A DNA stretch of 34,931 nucleotides. It comes from UBA2040 sp965660955 (GTDB lineage Bacteria; Bacteroidota; Bacteroidia; Flavobacteriales_D; Crocinitomicaceae). The position numbers and the translations under genes were made by a program. The DNA lies in NCBI GenBank assembly GCA_965660955.1, contig CBFIBY010000010.1, forward strand, positions 1 to 34,931, in the 5' to 3' direction. This document shows positions 16,318-23,634 of the stretch, piece by piece. Position 1 is the stretch's first letter; every line of letters begins with the position of its first letter. The notes under the pieces were generated by a model that was given only the letters and a program-made list of their open reading frames with translations, did not search any database and was not told where the DNA came from.

Positions 16318-17871
16318 CTAATTTTTTAGGACTTTTCTGACCTGTATGTTATCACCACGTTCAATTTTCAATACATACATTCCCTTCGCATAGGAACTCA
16401 CATCGAATTCAATTTCATCGAAAAAAACTCGTGGCATATTCATTTGAACGCCTAAGGAATTATAAAGGATAAGTTTTGCTTCCCCCGAAACTTGAACTTT
16501 TATTCTATCTCGAGAAGGGTTGGGATAAACAGACACATCAAATTGCGAATTCTCTTCTTGCCCTACGAAACAATTTATTTGATGCCAAATTGCTCCAATA
16601 TCATTAATCGAATTATCAGGATCAATTGGGCCACTTGGATCTCCTGCATTTTGGGCTGGACTAGCATTCGATAAAGCTAAATTTTGAGGATAATCACAGA
16701 ATAATGGATTCCCAATAATAGAATTCGCACCTCCATCGACAGGTACGCTATACCCGCCTTGAATATCATAAAACAGATTGTAATCGGCCGTAACTTCGGC
16801 TGCGACTATCCCAAAAGGATCGAAGTACGTCGTATCGGGACCAGCAAAAAAGGGTGTGTTGCTCATGTTCGCAAATATGTTATTGCGAATCAAAACGGGA
16901 CTTTGGGGTGTAAACGACCAAGAAGTAGATCCAGTGCAACCACCAAAACAGATGAAACCTACATTCGCAAAATCTATGCTGTCTTTAATAATTGTGTTGT
17001 TCTCAATAACGAGATTCGATACATCCGACAGTTTGAATACAAATTCACTCGTATCTCCTTTTGCAATAATTACATTTCTTCTAAAATAGACACTATCGGC
17101 ATTCAATGCATTTGGATCACATTGTGGAGTTCCACCTTTCAATCCAATTTGAATCATATTCATCCCTTCGATATGTGAATTCTGAACGGTGACGTTTCTT
17201 GCCTCAAGTTTGATTTGTAATTGATGACCTTTATTATCACGAATGATGCTGTTGTCAATCAAACAGTTCCTACACTCTGTAAAGTCGATTCCATCTCCAT
17301 TTACGACGGATGCTGGACAACCCAAACCGTTGGAATGGATTTCTGAATCAATTATCCGCCAGCCAATGGGAAAGTCGTTCGTATTGCAATCACTTGTTGT
17401 TTTGATGCCATCATAACCAGAATGATGGACAACAACATCGATAAAATCAAAATAATCACCTTTTCCGACGACAACCATATTCGAAGGATCGCAAACATTG
17501 GGGTACGGACTCGTCAATTCCAAATGACGAAAACGGAATCCAGCACCAGAAGCACCAATAGCATATTTATTTGAAGCGGTTGAATCTCCGATAATCAGCG
17601 GTCTAGAAACTACATCACCTTGAATCGTTATTCGATTGTTCTCAGGACAAATCTTATAAGAACTTACTTTTTCATGATAGGTTCCAGTCAAAACATAAAT
17701 ACTGTCTCCACAATTCGACAAATTGATGGCATGATTTATCGTTTCAAAGGCATCATTCGCCATTAATCCAGTGTTGTTATTGTCACCGGTTACCGAGATG
17801 TAATAAGTTGTTTGAGCGAAAGTTCCATGAAACAAGCTCAAAAGAAAAAAAATAATAATTCCTTTTTTCAT
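16318..17871 (-). CDS. T9SS-exported parallel beta-helix protein
   Basis: 517 residues. The signal peptide is MKKGIIIFFLLSLFHGTFAQ. The region to ~residue 400 has the short, Asn- and Asp-rich repeated strands of a right-handed beta-helix (GDNNNTGLMANDAFETINHA; CLIDNSIIRDN; VTVQNSHIEG; LVIENNTIIK). It ends in a choice-of-anchor-Q-like stretch (NPLFCDYPQNLALSNASPAQNAG; NDIGAI). The last ~70 residues are a type IX secretion sorting domain: SVYPNPSRDRIKV, LILYNSLG, MYVLKIERGD. Such domains carry proteins across the outer membrane and are removed or exchanged for a lipid anchor. A polysaccharide-binding or lyase role is possible, but no catalytic set was recognised. It lies 26 bases after the protease gene. 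Confidence 0.88.
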   Translation of the reverse strand: MKKGIIIFFLLSLFHGTFAQTTYYISVTGDNNNTGLMANDAFETINHAINLSNCGDSIYVLTGTYHEKVSSYKICPENNRITIQGDVVSRPLIIGDSTASNKYAIGASGAGFRFRHLELTSPYPNVCDPSNMVVVGKGDYFDFIDVVVHHSGYDGIKTTSDCNTNDFPIGWRIIDSEIHSNGLGCPASVVNGDGIDFTECRNCLIDNSIIRDNKGHQLQIKLEARNVTVQNSHIEGMNMIQIGLKGGTPQCDPNALNADSVYFRRNVIIAKGDTSEFVFKLSDVSNLVIENNTIIKDSIDFANVGFICFGGCTGSTSWSFTPQSPVLIRNNIFANMSNTPFFAGPDTTYFDPFGIVAAEVTADYNLFYDIQGGYSVPVDGGANSIIGNPLFCDYPQNLALSNASPAQNAGDPSGPIDPDNSINDIGAIWHQINCFVGQEENSQFDVSVYPNPSRDRIKVQVSGEAKLILYNSLGVQMNMPRVFFDEIEFDVSSYAKGMYVLKIERGDNIQVRKVLKN

Positions 17872-17897
17872 GCAAGTAAATGTAAGGATTATGACTT

Positions 17898-19121
17898 TTA
17901 TAAACGTGACTCTTTTTTGAGGGTAACTGTACTAACTTCTTCTCCTCGTTTTATCTTCACTTCAATTTCGTCGCCATATTTTTCGGAAAGTGATACATCG
18001 AACATAGCCGCACAATACTCTTCCTCAGGCAGTTTCTCAAAATTTTCGCCATTTACAGCCAAGATTTGATCTCCGATTTGAAGTTTATTTTGTGCTTCTG
18101 ATTGGAAAAACAGTGACCCAACGAAAATACCTTTGTCTTTGAAATTCAACCCAAAACCAAAATTATCAAGCGAATTGTATGCATAGGGAGTTGATTCCTT
18201 CATGTAGATTGCATTGCTGTTCCAATCGAGAATAATTTTATAATTATCCATCCATCTCACTCCCAACAATTTGGAGGTATTGTGAAATGAAACAACCATG
18301 TTTTCCTCAATAACAGCACTGCCAATTCTCACGCTGTCAATTAAACTATAGAAAGTAGTGTCCGACTTCGCCAGTCCGTATACGCCATAACTTGTTGTTC
18401 CAATTGAGGAAATGTACTTCAACTCATTTCGTTTGGCTTTCAACTTTTTAAAATCCGACTTCGGGACTTTTAAATGACCACCTGATCCTGTATCGAATGT
18501 TACTTTTTCTATTTGAACATTATCCAAGGAAAGTGTCACTCTTGGTGTGCCAGAATTTGCGGGAACGAAACTGAGTTTCGAAAATTCACTTGTATCTGAA
18601 AGGTTTGAAATATTGTTGGTGAATCGGATATTTTTATTCTCAAAATCGAGTTCCCAAAAAGCTTGACGCATAGAGTTGGCACCAAAAATTCCATCTATTT
18701 TCATACATCCAATTACATCATTTGCTTGCAAATTCACCACAACTGCTCCCAAATTCATAAAATTGACTCCACCGAGAGTTAGGGTATCTATCATTACACA
18801 TTCTTGCGTTTCTCTATTGCCACCAGAATCATTAACCTTCACGCTCGTTTCTGTTTTTAAGTTCAATTCAGCAGCAAGCTCAGGTGAGATTACATTGGGT
18901 GCTCCTGTGTCGAAAAGAAATTTAGCGGGTTGACCGTTTACGATAACATCGACAATCATCAAGTTTCCAACCGTTTGGCAAGAAATAGTTTTTGAAAATT
19001 CAGCTTGTTGAACTTCACCACTCTTGAAAAGTTTTGAACGTTTCATGGGAGCACAACTGGCTGTCAAAAGAAGTAGTAATAAAAGTGGCTTTAAATGCAT
19101 AAATAATATGGTGTTTTTCAT
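17898..19121 (-). CDS. retropepsin-like aspartyl protease lipoprotein with PDZ domain
   Basis: 407 residues from the ATG at 19121; an ATG at 19100 (MHLKPLLLLLLLTASC) would also give a proper lipoprotein signal. The lipobox LTASC places the lipidated Cys at residue 23. Two active-site triads are visible: FLFDTGAPNVIS (D71) and VTFDTGSGGHLKV (D210), so one chain holds both lobes. A PDZ domain follows at ~318-400 (LNFKDKGIFVGSLF, LQIGDQILAVNGENF). Proteins of this type are common in Bacteroidota and presumably cut or bind exported peptides at the envelope. It lies between an SRPBCC gene (30-base gap) and a T9SS-exported beta-helix gene (26-base gap), probably in one transcript. Confidence 0.88.
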   Translation of the reverse strand: MKNTILFMHLKPLLLLLLLTASCAPMKRSKLFKSGEVQQAEFSKTISCQTVGNLMIVDVIVNGQPAKFLFDTGAPNVISPELAAELNLKTETSVKVNDSGGNRETQECVMIDTLTLGGVNFMNLGAVVVNLQANDVIGCMKIDGIFGANSMRQAFWELDFENKNIRFTNNISNLSDTSEFSKLSFVPANSGTPRVTLSLDNVQIEKVTFDTGSGGHLKVPKSDFKKLKAKRNELKYISSIGTTSYGVYGLAKSDTTFYSLIDSVRIGSAVIEENMVVSFHNTSKLLGVRWMDNYKIILDWNSNAIYMKESTPYAYNSLDNFGFGLNFKDKGIFVGSLFFQSEAQNKLQIGDQILAVNGENFEKLPEEEYCAAMFDVSLSEKYGDEIEVKIKRGEEVSTVTLKKESRL

Positions 19122-19151
19122 TCGATGCCTTGCATAACGTAATTTTATCCT

Positions 19152-19679
19152 TTAATATTCCTTTGTGTTTTCCTCAATCGCCTTTTTTAGACTTTCAAGA
19201 TTTTTAACTTCTTGATCTTCAACGGAACCACTCACCAAAGCCATAATAGACTTCGAAACCATACCATTTCCAGCGGCTTCGGTATGTGATTTAATTTTTG
19301 ATTTACCGTCTATCTCAGAAATAGACATTTTATAATCCATATCCATGAAGTCACTTTCAAACTTCATAGTAACCGACTTATTAGGCACTATTTCAGTGAT
19401 TGTTTCTTTGATACTCATTTTCTCACCTTCATTGTCAAAATGAATAAGTGAAACGGCTCCCACATTTCCTGGGGTGCCACTTACATGTTCTGACCTCTCG
19501 TAACCAGGCAACCATTCCGACATTTTTTCTTCATCTTGAGCGACTGCCCAAGCTTCCGCAACTGGTTTGTTTACCATGATTTCACAATCGTATTCCAGAC
19601 TTGGTTTGAATACACCAATTAAGAAAAAAACGAGAACCAGAACGGCTAGAATTCCGAGAATGTATTTTAAGATTTTCAT
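19152..19679 (-). CDS. SRPBCC-family membrane-anchored protein
   Basis: 175 residues. A single N-terminal hydrophobic segment (YILGILAVLVLVFFLIGVF) precedes an SRPBCC/START-like fold: VNKPVAEAWAVAQDEEKMSEWLPGY, then HFDNEGEKMSIKETITEIVPNKSVTMKFES, and a C-terminal helix. SRPBCC domains bind hydrophobic ligands. Family membership is clear from the first strand-helix signature; ligand and role are not known. It is first in the three-gene minus-strand set. Confidence 0.8.
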   Translation of the reverse strand: MKILKYILGILAVLVLVFFLIGVFKPSLEYDCEIMVNKPVAEAWAVAQDEEKMSEWLPGYERSEHVSGTPGNVGAVSLIHFDNEGEKMSIKETITEIVPNKSVTMKFESDFMDMDYKMSISEIDGKSKIKSHTEAAGNGMVSKSIMALVSGSVEDQEVKNLESLKKAIEENTKEY

Positions 19680-20025
19680 AATGCTTTAAATTTATCCTAT
19701 TGTATTGTTGACACATCGCGAGATTAGAATTTAAATATACTAAATAACTTTCTCTTGATTTAAAGTTCAAGTTGGATATAAAAGCTTGATTAACGTTGCT
19801 TTCGTGATGGCGCTTTATTTTATATTTCCTAATAACGGGATTGTCTCCATTTCACCTCTTCAACCAAATTAAATTCCAACAAAACTTCTCGCAAGCGACC
19901 CATTTCAGGTTGCCATGTATCAGCATTCGCTATTATTTCCTCTACGGAAGCACTCATGGTATAAAACTAATTAATTCTGATGAAGAAAATACATGAAGAT
20001 AATAAGCACTTCGTAATAGTTTAAC
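19680..20025. other. 346-base gap holding one truncated gene remnant
   Basis: Apart from the DUF1801-like remnant at 19829-19957, this AT-rich gap shows no full gene, no tRNA and no convincing terminator. No TAnnTTTG element was found upstream of the SRPBCC gene. Confidence 0.5.
19829..19957 (-). pseudogene. truncated DUF1801/YdeI-like gene remnant
   Basis: A 42-residue frame from ATG 19957 to TAG 19829. It begins MSASVEEIIANADTWQPEM, continues GRLREVLLEFNLVEEVKWRQ and stops. This closely follows the start of DUF1801/YdeI-like proteins, where an N-terminal helix pair leads into EVKWxxPCYTF. The stop falls just where the conserved PCYTF strand should begin, and the following bases do not continue the family in the same frame. 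It is therefore probably the front end of a broken gene. A real short peptide cannot be excluded. Confidence 0.55.
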
Positions 20026-21648
20026 TTAAGGATTTGAGCGTTTTTTAAGCTGATCAATTGCTGATTCTATTGAATTAAGATTTGCAAAAATGACAGCCCC
20101 ATCATGTTTTAGAACAAACAATCGATTCTGGAGTTGAACGAAATCAACAACGACTCCTTCGTCTAAAATAGGATAGAACTTTTTGTCATTCTCAAAGAGC
20201 AAGCCTTCCCCGTGCCAATTTGCACTTTGCTCTTCTGGACATTCCACCAAATAACGCTCGTCATTTATTTGCGGAATTAAGGTGCTGGATTTGAAATCTC
20301 CCGCAATCAGCATATTTCCATTTATTTTATTGCTTCTCGTAAAGTTCAGGGCATTGTAAGGATATTCGCGCCCACGTATCATCTGATTGACATAAACGCT
20401 CTGCTCACGATTGTCGAAATAGGCATTGTATCCCGCAATACTCAGAGAAGTAACAAACACCGTGTCTGCCTCAGCATCCAGAGAAATATGTTTGATGTAA
20501 TTGTAATACTTAATGTTCGCTAATCGGTTTATGGAGTCATTCTTGACTTTATAAATAATACTGTTGCTCGTCAAAAAAAGTGCCGATTTACTCGCTTTCA
20601 TATGGTCGAATGGAATATACCTCCATCCAATGGGTTGGAAGGGTTTAATCGATCTTCCACCGATAACCACCAAGCTTGAAGAAATTGAATCGTTCGCCTT
20701 ATTGAAATTTCCAAGCACGTACAATTCATTTTTAAAGCTTTCAATGGATAGAATGTTACCATTGAAATGGGCGACTTTCCTCCAAACTTTTCCTTTGAGA
20801 ACCAAAACCTGATGCGGATAAAATTCCTCTGGTAAAAAAGCAGAAATATACATTTTACCGTCGCAATGAACAACATCCAAAATCTGCCCGTTGATTTCTG
20901 GTCCGTAGCTTGCCCATTGATTTGTTTTGGGAGAGAACCGTTTAATTTCTTGGGACAGACCGTAATCATCTAAATGAGAAATCCCATAGATCCAAGCATC
21001 ATGAGGGTCTTTGATAAAGCGTACAATGTTGTCGTCATTCTTGTTCACCTCATACCATTCTATTGGACTCGGACTTGAACAAACGGGAATTCCGGGGCCG
21101 TATGTCGGTTGAATTAAGGCTAATTCGAAAAAAGTCAAACCACTGGTTCGTTGCCATGAAATGAGCTGCTCATGTTGAATGTCCTTCACAAATGCGAACA
21201 ACTGATTTCTTGCGATGTCTTTCGCCATATTGCCATGTCCGCTTTCCTTCATTAAAAAACCAACGGCGCAATGAACATCTTTCTCATCAATAAAGATAGG
21301 TAAGCGATAATCTTTTCGATTGTTCTTAGGAAAATTACCCTTTCGACAATACGATTTAAGGATTTGAATGTTCTTTTCTCTTTGTACACGTTGCTTATCA
21401 TTCCAATCGTTTGAATGCTGTCTTTCCAAAAAGGCAATGACATTCAACAGATGCAGTTGAACCAACTCCTTCTCTGTGTTGGGTGAAAAGGTATAGTCTA
21501 TTTCTTGCGTCAATTCTTCCCAGTTCGAGTTGACTTGTATCAAAACGGAATGCGTTCTTTTTTGTTCCTTCGTGGCTCCGTTTGCCGAAAAACCGATCAA
21601 ACATAAGATAGCCCAAAAACACCATTTAATTGACTCTCTCTGTACCAT
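20026..21648 (-). CDS. secreted protein of unknown function with beta-propeller-like C-terminal region
   Basis: 540 residues from ATG 21648; a TTG at 21681 would add 11 residues ahead of the signal peptide and is less likely. The signal peptide is IKWCFWAILCLIGFSANG. Residues ~115-185 contain LPIFIDEKDVHCAVGFLM, SGHGNMAKDIARNQLFAFV and SGLTFFELALIQPTYG, a block I associate with secreted hypothetical proteins in Bacteroidota and other phyla. The remaining ~340 residues repeat short strands such as KMYISAFLP, ELYVLGNFNK and FVTSLSIAGYNAY, as in WD/kelch-like propellers. The start overlaps the end of the MORN-type gene by 23 bp. Function unknown. Confidence 0.72.
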   Translation of the reverse strand: MVQRESIKWCFWAILCLIGFSANGATKEQKRTHSVLIQVNSNWEELTQEIDYTFSPNTEKELVQLHLLNVIAFLERQHSNDWNDKQRVQREKNIQILKSYCRKGNFPKNNRKDYRLPIFIDEKDVHCAVGFLMKESGHGNMAKDIARNQLFAFVKDIQHEQLISWQRTSGLTFFELALIQPTYGPGIPVCSSPSPIEWYEVNKNDDNIVRFIKDPHDAWIYGISHLDDYGLSQEIKRFSPKTNQWASYGPEINGQILDVVHCDGKMYISAFLPEEFYPHQVLVLKGKVWRKVAHFNGNILSIESFKNELYVLGNFNKANDSISSSLVVIGGRSIKPFQPIGWRYIPFDHMKASKSALFLTSNSIIYKVKNDSINRLANIKYYNYIKHISLDAEADTVFVTSLSIAGYNAYFDNREQSVYVNQMIRGREYPYNALNFTRSNKINGNMLIAGDFKSSTLIPQINDERYLVECPEEQSANWHGEGLLFENDKKFYPILDEGVVVDFVQLQNRLFVLKHDGAVIFANLNSIESAIDQLKKRSNP

Positions 21649-22771
21649 CTGGATTGTACTTTTTAATGCTATAAACTCCAATAAAATTTTCTTCCATTTT
21701 TAAACTACCTGTAGGATAATAAAGCTCCCTTTTCTGCAAGCCTTGTCGTGTAATTCCGTTCAAGCTATCGTATGTTTCCACAAGAATTAAATCCCCCTTC
21801 TTAGAATAGGAGTATTCTTTGATGGCTGATCTTCGCGTATTCGTTTGCGTGAAAAATTCTTCTTTTACCTTCCCATCTTCCAAATAATAAACATGTTTCA
21901 TGTCTTGTTTGGAATGGCCAGAAAAAGAGGCAAATTTCAATTGACCTGAAGGATACCATTCAAATTTTTGCTGTAAAGTCCCCGCCCAGAGCTCGTGTTT
22001 AAACCGTTTATCTCTCTCAAAATATTCCCAATAACCGTATTTTGAATTTGTGTTATTCGTCCAAATTGAGGATTGTGCTAAAGGCATCTCCTGCCCCTTT
22101 TTGTAATACGACAACAATCGAAAACCTTGAGCGATTTGGCTTGGATTTATAGAATCAAATTCTTGCATGTAGTACAGCGGAAAATTATCGGCTACTTTAA
22201 AATATTTCGTCTTGATTCCTCCGTTTGCGAAGTAAGTTGTACTGTCTAATTTCAATTGGTTGGTCAACCTTTTGTCATTTTCAGGGGCGAATTTCGGGGA
22301 ATTCTTTTTTTTCAAGGTATTGAAGTACTTCATTCGCTCAAGTGACTGCTTTCCTTTTTTGAATGGAAGTATGAGTTGGGCATCCTCAGCCAATTTGGAA
22401 ATATGGATGACCATAGAATCTGGTGAAGACTTGTTGAAACCATCGTATTTTAGTAGAACGAGTTCATAGTCCAAAGATGAATTGAATTGCAGTGAACCAC
22501 ATTGCAATTGATGATTGGTTTGCGGTTTTAGGTCACCGCTGTCGAGAGAATTTACGTAAACATAAATCGTACTGTAATACGCTCCACTTTGAAAAACAGA
22601 TTTGGACTTATAATATCGAGAGGTACTGTACCGGTTGGTTTCGAGCAAAGGCACGCAAATGCCTTGGTCGTACAATTGAATATGCAATTCGGACGATGCG
22701 GAACTTTGGCTCATGGCTTTATCCGCCATAATTAGACTGAAACCAAGTAAAAAGAAAATTATAATTCGCAT
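21626..22771 (-). CDS. secreted MORN-like repeat protein
   Basis: 381 residues with a signal peptide (MRIIIFFLLGFSLIMADKAMSQ). The second half has recurring YxxG-x-L/I-K units: FANGGIKTKYFK, WYPSGQLKFASF, EDGKVKEEFF, YSKKGDLILVE, YYPTGSLKMEENF and NPDGTER. This is the MORN_2/YwqK-like pattern found in many secreted Bacteroidota proteins; it is not evidence of an antitoxin by itself. It overlaps the downstream gene by 23 bp, so the two are probably made together. It lies 41 bases after the SDR gene and may be read with the perR-katG set, though no terminator was sought beyond visual inspection. Confidence 0.75.
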   Translation of the reverse strand: MRIIIFFLLGFSLIMADKAMSQSSASSELHIQLYDQGICVPLLETNRYSTSRYYKSKSVFQSGAYYSTIYVYVNSLDSGDLKPQTNHQLQCGSLQFNSSLDYELVLLKYDGFNKSSPDSMVIHISKLAEDAQLILPFKKGKQSLERMKYFNTLKKKNSPKFAPENDKRLTNQLKLDSTTYFANGGIKTKYFKVADNFPLYYMQEFDSINPSQIAQGFRLLSYYKKGQEMPLAQSSIWTNNTNSKYGYWEYFERDKRFKHELWAGTLQQKFEWYPSGQLKFASFSGHSKQDMKHVYYLEDGKVKEEFFTQTNTRRSAIKEYSYSKKGDLILVETYDSLNGITRQGLQKRELYYPTGSLKMEENFIGVYSIKKYNPDGTERVN

Positions 22772-22812
22772 TGTATACCGCTGTACAATTAACTGGATGA
22801 AAGGCTCATTTT

Positions 22813-23625
22813 TTAGACAATTCTTTCAGTCACTTCGAGCAAGTCTTTTATTTTTGACGTATCAAGCGAATCTGGGTGAGCTGGCGCAAAAAACCCTTTT
22901 TCTTCCCCTTTGGCATTGTCGAAATATTGTCCGCTTTTGCCAAGGTATTCATCCGAAAGCGACAAATCTACCAATATATTTGCTCCTTTATCAGCAGGTG
23001 ACCAATGTTCTCCAAACGCTTCAGCCACCATTTTAGTATCAAGCAATGAACCTGGATTCACGGGAATGACCTCCATTTCAGGCTGATTTTTAGCCAAATC
23101 AAAACTCCACATGATCAAAGCCAACTTGCTCTGAGCGTATGCTTCACGTTCTGTCAACTGCTCCTTCCCCTCCAAAGCAGAAAGGGATACGGGAGCTTGA
23201 GCCGCCGAACTTAAATTGATAATACGTGGCATTGTTCCTTTATCAAGCAATGGAAGCAACTCATTTGTCAAAAGATAGGGTGCAAAATAGTTGACCACAA
23301 AACGTATGTCCACCCCACTTTTGGTTTCGGAATTAGAACTGGCATAAACACCCGCATTGTTTATGAGGACGTCAAGTTTCGGAAGTTTCTCAGAAACCTC
23401 TTTTGCCATGTTTCGCACACTTTCCAAATCTGAAAAGTCAGTCAGAAATCCTTGAATATTTCTGTTCTTAGTAACAGATGCCAATTCTTCTATTGTTGCA
23501 TTCAACTTTTCCTGGTTGCGGCCATGCAAATAAATGTGATGACCCTTTTTAGCAAGGTCTAGTGCGGCTAGTTTGCCAATTCCGTCTGTACTTCCTGTAA
23601 TGAGGATGGTTTTAGTACTATTCAT
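22813..23625 (-). CDS. short-chain dehydrogenase/reductase (SDR family)
   Basis: 270 residues with a classical SDR fold. The cofactor motif TGSTDGIG is at residues 10-17, NNAGV marks the dinucleotide-binding core, and INLSSAAQ plus YAQSK supply the catalytic Ser, Tyr and Lys. The arrangement resembles retinol-dehydrogenase-like SDRs, and the HGRNQEKL segment after strand 2 suggests NADP(H). The substrate is unknown. It starts 9 bases after the katG stop, so it is very likely in the perR-katG transcript, which would make it part of the peroxide response, perhaps dealing with oxidised lipids or aldehydes (inference). Confidence 0.9.
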   Translation of the reverse strand: MNSTKTILITGSTDGIGKLAALDLAKKGHHIYLHGRNQEKLNATIEELASVTKNRNIQGFLTDFSDLESVRNMAKEVSEKLPKLDVLINNAGVYASSNSETKSGVDIRFVVNYFAPYLLTNELLPLLDKGTMPRIINLSSAAQAPVSLSALEGKEQLTEREAYAQSKLALIMWSFDLAKNQPEMEVIPVNPGSLLDTKMVAEAFGEHWSPADKGANILVDLSLSDEYLGKSGQYFDNAKGEEKGFFAPAHPDSLDTSKIKDLLEVTERIV

Positions 23626-23634
23626 TCCGACTCT

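Noticed and set aside
21626..22771. Reading the MORN/YwqK-like gene as part of a toxin-antitoxin system
   Set aside because: The protein has a signal peptide and no toxin-like partner; YwqK labels on such repeats are often misleading.
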